DNA of 64,000 bases from NCBI RefSeq assembly GCF_051020515.1, contig NZ_CP194857.1, forward strand, positions 2,914,001 through 2,978,000, read 5' to 3'. This document shows, piece after piece, positions 35,948 to 45,045 of this stretch. The stretch comes from CALKWS01 sp051020515 (GTDB lineage: Bacteria > Actinomycetota > Actinomycetes > Actinomycetales > Beutenbergiaceae). Under the pieces are notes generated by a model, which saw only the letters and a list, made by a program, of their open reading frames with translations, had not been told where the DNA came from and did no database searches. How positions within the stretch are numbered: position 1 is the stretch's first letter; each line of letters opens with the position of its first letter. Position numbers and translations under genes: made by a program.

Positions 35948-37297
35948 ATGACAGCAGTGAGAAGCAGACGACGGCTACGGCTTGCCACCGCGCTCGTGCT
36001 CGGGGCCGGGTTGGTCGTGGCAGGGTGCGCCCAGGATGCGCCCTCGGATGAACCGGAACCGGACAGTGGCGCCGAGGACGGTGCGGCCGACGGTGAGGAA
36101 ACCTCCGGTGAGGACGTCGAACTGCGGATGTACTGGTGGGGCTCGGACCTGCGGCACCGGATCACCGAGGAGGCCATCCAGGCCTATGAGGCCGAGAACC
36201 CCGGTGTCACGGTTCAGGCTGAGTACGCCGACTGGTCGGCCTACTGGGACCGCTTGGCCACGATGACCGCCGGCGGGGACATGCCCGACATCATCCAGAT
36301 GGACCTGCAGTTCCTGTCCGAGTACGCCGCCCGTGGAAGCCTGGCCGATCTGGAGAACCTCCCGATCGACTTCAGCGAATGGGATGAGGGCACGGTGGAC
36401 AACGGGCGCACGCCCGACGGGCTGTTCGCTGCGGTCGCGGGGATCAACGCCCAGGTCGCCCTGCTCAACCCGGCGGTGTTCGAGGAGGCCGGCGTGGACC
36501 TGCCCGATGACACCACCTGGACGTGGGACGACTACCTCGAGATCGGCCAGCAGATCAGTGACTCGGGAGTCGGGTACGGCACGTCTCCGATCATCTCCGA
36601 CCACGCTGCCGAGGCGTGGCTCAACCAGCGCGGGCTCAGTCTGTTCACTGACGACGGCGGGCTCGGGTTCGAGGCCGCCGACCTGGCCGAGTACTACGCC
36701 TACATCGAGGAACTCACCGAGAGCGGCGCAGCACCGGACCCGGCGACCCAGGCCGATGACATCTCGGCACCCTTGGACCAGTCCCTGTTCGGCACCGGGC
36801 AGAGTGCGATGAGCTTCTGGTGGAGTAACCAGTTGGCCGCGGTGGAGGACGCCTCCGGGACCGATATCGAGATCGCGCTGCGGCCCAGTTCCAACGCCGG
36901 GGACTCACCCAGCGGGACGTACTACAAGGCCTCGATGTTCTTCTCCATCGCCGAGACCAGCCCGCATCAGGAGGAGGCTGCCGCGTTCCTGGATTTCATG
37001 CTCAACAGCGAGGAGGCGGCTCCGATCGTCCTCGCCGAGCGGGGCATCGCGCCGAATCTGACGGTGCGTGAGGCGATGCTTGATGACCTCACCGAGGCCG
37101 ACGTGCGGGTGTCGGAGTACATCGATGACATCGCCGACGTCGTGGACTCCCCGCCGCCGATCCCGCCCGAGGGCGGCAGCGTGGCCCAGGAACTGATCCA
37201 GCGGATCGGTCTTGAGGTGGTCTTCGGCCAGTCCACTCCGGAGGAGGCCGCCGAATCGGCCTACGCCGAACTGTCCGACAGTGTGGTGGGGGGCTGA
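35948..37297 (+). CDS. ABC sugar transporter solute-binding lipoprotein (family 1)
   Basis: 449 residues, intact. Lipoprotein signal with Arg-rich start and lipobox VVAGC, an acidic linker of about 30 residues, then the family 1 binding fold: LRMYWWGSDLRHRITEEAIQAYEAENPGVTV, GDMPDIIQMDLQFLSEYAARG, GINAQVALLNPAVFEEAGVDLP, WWSNQLAA. It captures a sugar or oligosaccharide outside the cell. No MalF/MalG-type permease or ATPase gene is adjacent, so it must use components encoded elsewhere. A ribosome site (gagagga) lies upstream, and a hairpin terminator follows the stop. Confidence 0.88.
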   Translation: MTAVRSRRRLRLATALVLGAGLVVAGCAQDAPSDEPEPDSGAEDGAADGEETSGEDVELRMYWWGSDLRHRITEEAIQAYEAENPGVTVQAEYADWSAYWDRLATMTAGGDMPDIIQMDLQFLSEYAARGSLADLENLPIDFSEWDEGTVDNGRTPDGLFAAVAGINAQVALLNPAVFEEAGVDLPDDTTWTWDDYLEIGQQISDSGVGYGTSPIISDHAAEAWLNQRGLSLFTDDGGLGFEAADLAEYYAYIEELTESGAAPDPATQADDISAPLDQSLFGTGQSAMSFWWSNQLAAVEDASGTDIEIALRPSSNAGDSPSGTYYKASMFFSIAETSPHQEEAAAFLDFMLNSEEAAPIVLAERGIAPNLTVREAMLDDLTEADVRVSEYIDDIADVVDSPPPIPPEGGSVAQELIQRIGLEVVFGQSTPEEAAESAYAELSDSVVGG

Positions 37298-37342
37298 ACC
37301 GCAGTTGATCGTGCGTGATCTGGCTTGATCACGTGTGAGGGG

Positions 37343-37384
37343 ACCACCCCGGAGATCTCGGCGAGACCGAGGCTCCGGGGTGGT
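37343..37384 (+). terminator. Hairpin terminator after solute-binding protein gene
   Basis: A perfect 12-bp outer stem (accaccccggag with ctccggggtggt) with a second inner stem (ctcgg/ccgag), 45 bases after the stop. There is no T-run. Confidence 0.65.
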
Positions 37385-37412
37385 TCAACGAGCGCCCGGC
37401 GCCCGGTGTGCC

Positions 37413-37418
37413 TACGGT
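37413..37418 (+). promoter_or_regulatory. -10 box for leaderless NAD(P)-binding protein gene
   Basis: TACGGT, 7 bases before ATG 37426. Confidence 0.5.
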
Positions 37419-37425
37419 GGCGAAC

Positions 37426-38124
37426 ATGCGAGTAGTCATTGCAGGAGGGCACGGACAGATCGCCATGCATCTACTGCGCCGCCTCGTCGAGCGCGGTGAT
37501 GCGCCAGTTGGCCTGGTTCGCAATCCCGATCATGTCGGCGACCTGGAGAGAATCGGCGCGCAGGCGCAGGCGCAGGTGCTGGACCTGGAGCAGACCGATG
37601 AGGCCTTGGTGGCCGACGCTCTCGCCGGCGCCGATGCTGCGGTTTTCGCCGCCGGGGCGGGCCCCGGGAGCGGGGCGGCCCGCAAGGACACGATGGACCG
37701 GGCCGGGGCGGAGTTGTTCGCCAGGGCCGCCGTCCGGGCCGGCGTGCGCCGGCACGTGCTGATCTCGGCGATGCGGGCCACGAGGGACCCCGGACCGGAC
37801 GTGGAGGAGGTCTTCGCCGCCTACCTGCGCGCCAAGGGCGCCGCGGAGGAGGCGGTCCAGGCGATGGATCTGGACTGGACCATCCTGCGTCCGGGCATGC
37901 TGACCAACAATGAGGCCACCGGCCTGGTGGAACTTGGGTCCGCGGTGGCCCGGGGCGAGGTATCCCGTGCCGATGTGGCCGCAGTGATCGTCGCGTTGCT
38001 GGACAGCCCGGCCACCGCCGGGATGGTGCTGGAGGTCGTCGGCGGTCAGCAGCCCATCAAGGATGCCGTGGCCGAGTTGTTCGACACCACCCGGATCGAG
38101 CATCCCCGCTCGAAGCGCGGCTGA
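37426..38124 (+). CDS. Atypical SDR, NAD(P)H-binding protein
   Basis: 232 residues. Rossmann fold opening MRVVIAGGHGQIAMHLLRRL (GxxGxxG-like), with Arg near the end of the second strand (GLVRNPD), which favours NADP. The YfiH/NmrA-like features are AVFAAGAGPGSG, HVLISAMRAT and LDWTILRPGMLTN; the classical YxxxK is replaced by YLRAKG (Tyr, Lys present). These proteins reduce small substrates or act as redox sensors. Leaderless start. Stands alone between the terminator of the sugar-binding gene and ltbR. Confidence 0.82.
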   Translation: MRVVIAGGHGQIAMHLLRRLVERGDAPVGLVRNPDHVGDLERIGAQAQAQVLDLEQTDEALVADALAGADAAVFAAGAGPGSGAARKDTMDRAGAELFARAAVRAGVRRHVLISAMRATRDPGPDVEEVFAAYLRAKGAAEEAVQAMDLDWTILRPGMLTNNEATGLVELGSAVARGEVSRADVAAVIVALLDSPATAGMVLEVVGGQQPIKDAVAELFDTTRIEHPRSKRG

Positions 38125-38169
38125 GTTCGGACCTCAGGAGGCCGTAGCGGCGATCCCGCCCGCCACGGT

Positions 38170-38892
38170 TCAGTCCTCCGGGGTGGAGCGCAGCACGTCG
38201 GTGAGGCGGTTTGCGGCTGCCATCACCGCGTTGGCGTGCAGCCGGCCGGGCATGCGCGTCATCCGCTCCACCGGCCCGGAGATGGACACCGCGGCGATCA
38301 CCCGGCCCGACGGTCCGCGCACCGGCGCGGAGACCGAGGCGACCCCGGCGTCACGTTCGGCAACCGACTGTGCCCAGCCACGTCGTCGGACCCCGGAGAG
38401 CACCGTGGCGGTGAACTTGGCGCCGTGCAGACCTCGGTGCAACCGATCCGGTTCCTCCCAGGCCAGCAGGACCTGGGCGGCCGAGCCGGCCTCCATCGTC
38501 AGCGTGGCCCCCACCGGGATGGAGTCGCGCAACCCCATCTGCTTCTCCGCCGCGGCCACGCAGATGCGTTGATCACCCTGGCGGCGGAACAGTTGCGCGC
38601 TCTCGCCGCTGTGGTCACGTAGGGCGGTCAGCACCGATCCGGCTGCGGCGAGCAGCCGGTCCTCGCCCGCGGCCGAGGCCAGTTCGGCCAACCGGGGGCC
38701 CAGGATGAAGCGGCCCTGCATGTCCCGCGCCACCAGCCGGTGGTGCTCCAGGGCGACCGCCAGGCGGTGCGCGGTGGGGCGGGCCAGATGGGTGGAAGCG
38801 ACCAGTTGCGCCAGGGTGGCGGGCCCGGCCTCCAGGGCACCGAGCACGGTGGCGGCTTTATCCAGCACGCCGACTCCGCTAGAGTTGTCCAT
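38170..38892 (-). CDS. ltbR: IclR-type regulator of leucine biosynthesis (LtbR/NdgR)
   Basis: 240 residues: winged helix-turn-helix (about residues 8-60, HLARPTAHRLAVALEHH) and IclR effector domain (RRQGDQRICVAAAEKQMGLRDSIPVG, EAGSAAQVLLAWEE, ERDAGVASVSAPVRGPSGRVIAAVSISGP). Its position, divergent from leuC-leuD, is the conserved actinobacterial arrangement of LtbR (Corynebacterium) and NdgR (Streptomyces), which repress leuCD and other amino acid genes. Its own promoter shows a -35, a 17-base spacer containing an inverted repeat, and a -10 six bases before the ATG, implying a leaderless, autoregulated message. Confidence 0.9.
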   Translation of the reverse strand: MDNSSGVGVLDKAATVLGALEAGPATLAQLVASTHLARPTAHRLAVALEHHRLVARDMQGRFILGPRLAELASAAGEDRLLAAAGSVLTALRDHSGESAQLFRRQGDQRICVAAAEKQMGLRDSIPVGATLTMEAGSAAQVLLAWEEPDRLHRGLHGAKFTATVLSGVRRRGWAQSVAERDAGVASVSAPVRGPSGRVIAAVSISGPVERMTRMPGRLHANAVMAAANRLTDVLRSTPED

Positions 38893-38898
38893 AGGACG

Positions 38899-38927
38899 AT
38901 ACTGCCGTCTCGGGACGTGAGACGCAA
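38899..38927 (-). promoter_or_regulatory. ltbR promoter (-35 and -10)
   Basis: On the minus strand the -35 is TTGCGT (38927-38922), a 17-base spacer follows, and the -10 is CAGTAT (38904-38899). The ATG begins 6 bases later, so the message is leaderless. Confidence 0.65.
38907..38923. promoter_or_regulatory. Candidate LtbR operator
   Basis: Inverted repeat GTCTC-N7-GAGAC lying in the spacer of the ltbR promoter and reaching into its -35 box, 80-100 bases before leuC. Position suits control of both ltbR and leuCD. Confidence 0.5.
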
Positions 38928-39006
38928 GTCCCGCTGCGCGGCAGGGCGAGGATCCTGTGGTGAACCGGGCGGAACCGCCCGCTGGAAGAAGTGGAAGGTG
39001 ATGGCG

Positions 39007-40490
39007 ATGGCCGGAACTCTGGCTGAGAAGGTCTGGCGTGACCATGTGGTGCGCCGCGGCGATGCAGGGGCACCGGACCTGCTCTACATCGACCTGCACC
39101 TGGTGCACGAGGTGACCAGCCCGCAGGCGTTCGAGGGCCTGCGCCTGGCCGGGCGTCAGGTACGGCGCCCGGACCTGACCCTGGCGACCGAGGACCACAA
39201 CACCCCCACCCTCGACATCGACCTGCCGATCGCCGACCCCACCTCGCGCACCCCCAGATCCAGACGCTGCGCAACAACGCCGAGGAGTTCGGGATCCGGC
39301 TGCACTCCCTGGGCGATGCCGATCAGGGCATCGTGCACGCCGTGGGGCCCCAGCTCGGTCTGACCCAGCCGGGCATGACGGTGGTCTGCGGTGACTCCCA
39401 CACCTCCACCCACGGTGCCTTCGGGGCGCTGGCCTTCGGCATCGGTACCTCCGAGGTGGAGCACGTGCTGGCCACCCAGACCCTGCCACTGACGCCGTTC
39501 AAGACGATGTCGATCACCGTCAACGGCGAACTTCCCCCGGGCACCACGTCCAAGGACATCATCCTGGCGATCATCGCCAAGATCGGCACCGGCGGCGGTC
39601 AGGGCTACGTGCTGGAGTACCGCGGTGAGGCGATCCGCAACCTGTCCATGGAAGCGCGGATGACGGTCTGCAACATGTCGATCGAGGCCGGCGCACGGGC
39701 GGGCATGATCGCCCCGGATGAGACCACGTTCGCCTACCTCAAGGGCCGCCCGCACGCCCCCGAGGGTGCGGACTGGGACGCCGCGGTGGAGTACTGGAAG
39801 ACGCTGCGCAGCGATGACGACGCGACTTTCGACGCCGAGGTGGTGCTCGAGGCAGCGGATCTGGAGCCGTTCGTGACCTGGGGCACCAACCCGGGCCAGG
39901 GTCTGCCACTGTCCGCGTCGGTGCCGGTGCCGGAGGAGATCGCCGAGGACAACGAGCGCACCGCCGCCGAGCGGGCGATCGAGTACATGGACCTGGTGCC
40001 CGGTCGCCCGCTGCGGGAAATCCCGGTGGACACGGTGTTCATCGGCTCGTGCACCAACGGCCGGATCGAGGACCTGCGCTCGGTGGCCAAGGTGGTCAAG
40101 GGCCGCAAGAAGGCCGACGACGTGCGCGTCCTGGTCGTCCCTGCCTCGGCCCGCGTCCGGCTGCAGGCCGAGGCCGAGGGTCTGGATCAGATCTTCACCG
40201 ACTTCGGAGCCGAGTGGCGCAACGCCGGTTGCTCGATGTGCCTGGGCATGAACCCCGACCAGCTCGCCCCCGGTGAGCGGGCGGCCTCCACCTCCAACCG
40301 CAACTTCGAGGGCCGCCAGGGCAAGGGTGGGCGCACCCATCTGGTCTCCCCGCTCGTGGCCGCGGCGACCGCGGTACGCGGCACCCTGTCTGCGGTGGCC
40401 GACCTGGAGTGGGATACCGAGGTGGATCTGACCAGTTTCGACGGCACCCCACTGGCGCCGTTGGACCCCAACGCGTTGATGCACGTCTGA
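39007..40490 (+). CDS. leuC: 3-isopropylmalate dehydratase large subunit, single-base frameshift
   Basis: About 494 residues when joined. The LeuC start MAGTLAEKVWRDHVVRRG is exact; ATG 39007 is preferred to 39001 because ribosome site ggaagg is then 8 bases away. The [4Fe-4S] cysteines are in IGSCTNGR and GCSMCLGMNPD, and VCGDSHTSTHGAFG is the substrate region. With LeuD it isomerises 2- to 3-isopropylmalate in leucine synthesis. The C5 run 39251-39255 should be C6: one added base gives RTPQIQTLRNNAEEFGIRL. A true break would cause leucine auxotrophy, which argues for a sequence error. Confidence 0.92.
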
Positions 40491-40501
40491 GAGGGAGAAC
40501 G

Positions 40502-41140
40502 ATGGAGAAGTTCACGACGCACATCGGGATCGGTGTTCCCCTGCGGCGCAGCAACATCGACACCGACCAGATCATCCCGGCGGTCTACCTCAAGCGCGTG
40601 ACCCGCACGGGATTCGAGGACGCCTTGTTCGCCGCGTGGCGCAATGACCCCGAGTTCGTGCTCAACCACGAGGTCTACCGCTCCGGCTCCGTGCTGGTGG
40701 CCGGTCCGGACTTCGGCACCGGCTCCTCCCGCGAGCACGCGGTGTGGGCGCTGAAAGACTACGGCTTCCGGGTGGTGCTGGCGGCCAGGTTCGCCGACAT
40801 CTTCCGCGGCAACTCCGGCAAGCAGGGCCTGCTGGCCGCCGAGGTCGCCCAGGAGGACATCGAACTGATCTGGAAGGCCCTCGAGGCCCAGCCCGGCCTG
40901 GAGATCACGGTGGACCTGGAGCAACGCACCGTGATCTGTGGCGACATCGTGGCGTCCTTCGCCATCGATGAATACACCCGCTGGCGCCTGATGGAGGGGC
41001 TCGATGACATCGGCCTGACCATGGAGCGCGAGGATGACATCGCCGCGTTCGAGGCCGAGCGCGCGGACTGGCGTCCCAAGACGCTGCCGGCCAAGCACCT
41101 GCCGAGCGTGCCGATCGAGGCGGCCCGCTCGGTCGGCTGA
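40502..41140 (+). CDS. leuD: 3-isopropylmalate dehydratase small subunit
   Basis: 212 residues, intact. LeuD features: NIDTDQIIPAVYLKRVTRTGFEDALF, GPDFGTGSSREHAVWAL and FADIFRGNSGKQGLL. It provides the swivelling domain that completes the LeuC active site. It starts 11 bases after leuC with a gagagggaga ribosome site, so the pair is one operon under LtbR. Confidence 0.95.
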   Translation: MEKFTTHIGIGVPLRRSNIDTDQIIPAVYLKRVTRTGFEDALFAAWRNDPEFVLNHEVYRSGSVLVAGPDFGTGSSREHAVWALKDYGFRVVLAARFADIFRGNSGKQGLLAAEVAQEDIELIWKALEAQPGLEITVDLEQRTVICGDIVASFAIDEYTRWRLMEGLDDIGLTMEREDDIAAFEAERADWRPKTLPAKHLPSVPIEAARSVG

Positions 41141-41287
41141 TCGCAGCCCGGGATACGAAATGGCACGACCTGAAGCGGTGCCACCCCACGGGGCGTGATC
41201 GCATCGACAGTCGCCGCACGCGAGCCGATCCGGGTCGATGAGGCCGAATCCTCAGGACCGCGGACCTGAGGAGGGGCCGAGGAGCGC

Positions 41288-42615
41288 ATGCTGCCGGAGT
41301 TGGTGAGACCGACGCACCCAGACGCTGAGGGGTTGGGGATCAGCGGCGACCTCTCGGTGAGCCGAATCTGGCCACGGGGCGCGGGGCGGGTGAGCCTGGA
41401 ACTGCTCGGCCCGGCGGGGGAGTTGCTGGCCGGGCAGATGATCGAGGACGACGGCGACCGGCGCCGCGTCATGGCCGCCACCTCGGGCAGGGCCCGGGCC
41501 GGCGGCGACGTGGTGCTCGCGCCGGCTCTGGATGGGCGTGGCGCGACCGTCGGCACGGTCCTGGTGCAGGCTCGCGGCGCGGATCGGCGACTGCAGGCGC
41601 TGCCGCACCTGCTGACCGAGCCGGGGTCGCACCTGTTGGTGCACCGTCCGGAGCGGCGCGCGGTGGTCTACCTGCCGGGTGGCCCCGAGGTGGTTGCCGG
41701 TGCCGGAGCACCGGACCAGGCGTCGGGCGCGGGAACCTACGCGCGGGTGTTCCGGGCCGGGCGCACCGCCGCGGTCGTGCGTAGCGCCCGGTTGGGGGTG
41801 CATGTGCTCGGTGGCCTGCCAGGCTTCGCCGCCCCGGGGGTGGTGGAGCACCGGGAGGGTGGCGGCGTGGTGGTCACCTCCGCCCTGCCCGGCGAGAGCC
41901 TGCGCGCCCTGCTCGGCACCGAACAAGCCGCTGCGATGGTCCGCGCCGGGGCCGCTGGTCTGGGCCATCTGTTGCGCCACCTGGCTCGGGCCCCGGTCCC
42001 CGGGGACCTCCCGGTGCGCGACGCGGCGGCCGAACTGGCCTGGGTCGGGGTGTGGATCGAGCGCGTGCGGCAACACCTTCCCCGGGTCCACCCCCGGCTC
42101 CCGGCTGGGCTGGAACTCATCGCCGATCACCTGGACCGCAGGCCCGCGACCGGCACCGGAATCATCCACGGCGACCTGCATGACGGACAGGTCCTCATCA
42201 GCCGGACACCCACCGGCCGGACACCCACCGGCCCGGCACTCGATGACGCCACCGCCTCGGTGGGTGTGTGCTGGACTGGGATACCGTCGCGGTCGGGGAG
42301 GGGGCGCTGGATGCCGCCAACGTGTGGGCGCACACCGACCTGCGGCGCCTGCTGGGCCACTGGCCTGCCGACTGGGCCACGGACTTCTGGACCACCGTCG
42401 TCGAGCATTGGGACCCGGCCCCCGCGGAACTGGACCGGGCCACCGCCTATCGCCGTCTCCTCCTGCTACGACTGGCGTGCCAGTACGCCTTCCGCCCCGC
42501 TCACGCGCACGTGACGCAGGACCTGCTCGCGCTGGCCATGTATGGGAGTACGGACGGTCGAGGAGGACGGACTGCCACGGACCACTACGGGCACCGGGGG
42601 ATGGGAGCGCTGTAA
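41288..42615 (+). CDS. Aminoglycoside/choline kinase-like phosphotransferase, frameshifted
   Basis: About 442 residues. The N-terminal 150 residues have no clear domain (ARGADRRLQALPHLL); from about residue 150 on there is a kinase-like fold with the catalytic loop IIHGDLHDGQVLI (Brenner motif; Gln in place of the usual Asn) and then VLDWDT (metal-binding Asp) in the second frame. The break lies in the gt repeat 42262-42269; dropping two bases gives SVGVLDWDT. A small molecule (maltose-like sugar or aminoglycoside-like) may be the substrate. Its 3' end overlaps the convergent DUF1906 gene by 31 bases. Confidence 0.62.
42203..42234. repeat. 12-bp duplication within phosphotransferase gene
   Basis: ccggacacccac occurs twice in a row, encoding RTPT-GRTPTG just before the frameshift. 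Confidence 0.5.
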
Positions 42616-43941
42616 CCGGTGTTCGACCGGTTCGAGACGTAGTAGTCGCTCACCCACCGGCCGTCCCGCAGCCGGTTCCACACCGTGGTGGTGCCTACCC
42701 GGGAGCCCGCCCTCTGGCAGGTCACGTAGGCCAAGGCACCACGGGGCAGCGGGCTGCCGGTCGTCCGGTAGGTGACACCCGGGCCGGTGCGAGCGTTCAG
42801 TGAGGCCGTAGTGACCTGGCCCGGGTACATGCACCTGGGCAGCGCGGAGGTGAAGCCGGTGTTGGAGGCGGTCGAGACCCACCGATCGCTGACCCACGCC
42901 CCGGACGTCAGCCGGTTCCACACCGAGGTGGTGCCCACCCTGCTCCCACTGCCCTGGCACACCACCGACAGGGTCGCACCGGGGTTGTAGGTGCGCACCA
43001 CCGAAGAAGACGTGCTCGGTCCGGTGCGGGCGTTGAGCGGGGTGGTGCTGGTGACCCGGTATGTCCGAGCCACGGTGGCCACCGGTCCCCGGACGCGGTC
43101 ATTGTCGATGTTGAGCCGCACCCCGCCCCAGGTCTCGTTGTGGTCACCGCGGTACTGCTTGGCCCGCTGCCACACCGCCCACTGGGAGTTGGACGCCGTC
43201 GGCCACCCGGTCAGCGAGGAGTTGCCGTCCCACCGGGCTATCCAGACCGCATCGGGACCGCGCGTAGGTCGAGGAGGTGTAACTGGCCGCCAGGTCCCGC
43301 AGGCCGGAGTCCTGGTGTACGTAGACACCGGCAAGGTAGCCCGAGGCGTGCAGGGTCTTGGTCCACGCCGACACGTACCTGCGCACGGCAGTACGGCAGG
43401 AGGCGTCGGCGCGGTTGTAGTGCTCGACATCGGCGTACAGCGCGCTGCCCGGAAGCAGACCGAGCGACCGTGCCCGGGCCAGCGCATCCTTGGCGTCGGC
43501 GTTGCCGCGCGAGGTCGCGTTCGAGGCGGTGTAACGGTAGGGCTTGTCACCGTGCATGCAACTGGGTTGGTCACCCATGTAGGTGGGCAGCAGTCGCCAG
43601 CCCATCGCGTGGGCGTCCCGCACCCACGCCCTGGTGAGGTTGGGCTGGTCGCAGCCACGGTTGCGGCCGCCGAAGTAGATGTTCACCACGCGGTACGGGG
43701 AACTCTGGCGCCAGGCCCGGAGGGTGGACAGGGGCGGCGCCGCACAGGTGTCGAAGCCCGAGGCGTCGGCCCTGGTGGCCGAGGAACCGTCAGGATAGGT
43801 GATCTTCGTCTCCGGCTCCGCCATCACCGGTTGGGCGCTCGGTCCGAGGAAGTCGACCGACAGCACCGCCAGACCCACGAACAGGGCCAGGGCTCCGATG
43901 GGACCCGCTCCGAAATGCGATCGCTTCCGCTCCTGCGACAT
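42585..43941 (-). CDS. Secreted DUF1906 glycoside-hydrolase-like protein with two SH3-type repeats, frameshifted
   Basis: About 451 residues. Order: signal peptide/membrane anchor (ALALFVGLAVLSVDFL); DUF1906 (Rv2525c-like) barrel with ASGFDTCAAPPL, VNIYFGGRNRGCDQ, PTYMGDQ, ALYADVEHYN (acidic residues of the GH25-like site), and AGVYVHQDSGLRDL; then two bacterial SH3 modules (LNARTGPSTSSSVVRTY and LNARTGPGVTYRTTG), each followed by SRVGTTxVWNRL. Probably acts on or binds cell wall. The frame is lost in the cgcg run at about 43258-43265, where YA joins RGPDAVWIARWDG. Convergent with the phosphotransferase gene. Confidence 0.82.
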
Positions 43942-44116
43942 GACGCACCTCCGGGTCAGTCCCCGTCCTACTGCACAGAGTGCGCCTATTACCCGCGGTG
44001 CGCAAGGGGCGGAGGTACCTGGCAGACCCGGCGGCCGGGTATCGCCCGACGACGCGCTGGGCCCGGCCCACCCTGAGTGGCGTGCGGTGATCGGCGATGT
44101 GGCGCAGCAGCCGTGC

Positions 44117-44122
44117 CAGGAT
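44117..44122 (+). promoter_or_regulatory. -10-like box for hypothetical gene 44130
   Basis: CAGGAT, 7 bases before ATG 44130. Confidence 0.35.
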
Positions 44123-44129
44123 GCCTGGC

Positions 44130-45000
44130 ATGGAACCGTTGCCGAAGTACTGGAGCCCGGCGGAGGACCGGGTCCAGGACCCCGCGGGCAAGACCTACGT
44201 GCTGCGCCTGTGGGGGTGGTCGGTCACCTCGCCCAGCCATGCCGCCGTGGTCGCCGCCCCGCCGACTGGGGGAGGTGCTGCAGAAGATCCGGACGGGCCG
44301 GCCGCTCGGCGGTGGTTACTACCCGCGCACGCCCTTGCGGGAGGAGGTGCTTGAGGAGATCCGCGACGCAGGCGGCGACCTGATCGGGGTGATCACGCGC
44401 AATGCCTACGGCGCCGCCATCCTCAACACCGATCGGATCCTGATCGCCGACGTCGACGATCCGGCCGCGCAGGCCTCGCCCGGGCTGCTGAGCGCCCTCG
44501 GCCGGCTCTTCGGCCGTGGCAAGCGGGACCAGCCGGCCGGACCGGAGGACAACCCGGTGCTGGCGCGGATCGAGGAGTTCGCCCGGGTCCGGCCGCACCT
44601 GGGGGTGTACGTCTACCGGACCGCCGCGGGCTTCCGGGTGCTCATCACCGGCGTGCACGCGGCACCGGATTCGGCCGAGGCCGGCGAGATCCTCACCGCC
44701 CTCGCGTCCGACCCGATCTACGTCCGGTTGTGCACTGTGCACGGCAACTACCGCGCTCGGCTGACTCCCAAACCGTGGCGGTGCGGCATGCGGGCCCTCA
44801 AACCGCGCTGGCCCTGGCTCGATGAGCGCGCGGCCGGCACGGCCGCCCAGTGGCTGGACCGGTACCGGGAGCGCACCGGCCACTACGCCGTCTGCCGGCT
44901 CCTGCGCGCGGGCCGCACAGCGCCGTCAGCGCAGGAGCGGCAACTCCTGCAGCGACACGACCAGTTCGTGCTCGGCCACGGGGACCTGCCGCTGGCCTGA
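44130..45000 (+). CDS. Uncharacterised protein, single-base frameshift
   Basis: About 290 residues when joined. N-terminus MEPLPKYWSPAEDRVQDPAGK, then SPSHAAVVAARRLGEVLQKI after removing one base from the C4 run 44257-44260. The middle has a regular alpha/beta pattern (GGDLIGVITRNAYGAAILN, RILIADVDD, LGVYVYRTAAGFRVLITG) and the C-terminus a helical stretch (DERAAGTAAQWLDRYRERTGHYAVCRLL). I do not recognise a family. No membrane segment. Likely leaderless. Convergent with poxB. Confidence 0.65.
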
Positions 45001-45045
45001 GCACAGCGAAAGCGCGGCGTGGCCGCTGCCGCGGCGCGCATGGCC

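Noticed and set aside
35940..35951. Four-codon ATG...TGA frame overlapping the sugar-binding protein start
   Set aside because: Too short to support; the TGA overlap can arise by chance in the spacer after the ribosome site.
39247..39260. Programmed frameshifting in leuC
   Set aside because: There is no slippery heptamer with a downstream structure and LeuC is not known to use recoding; a missing C in a C run explains it.
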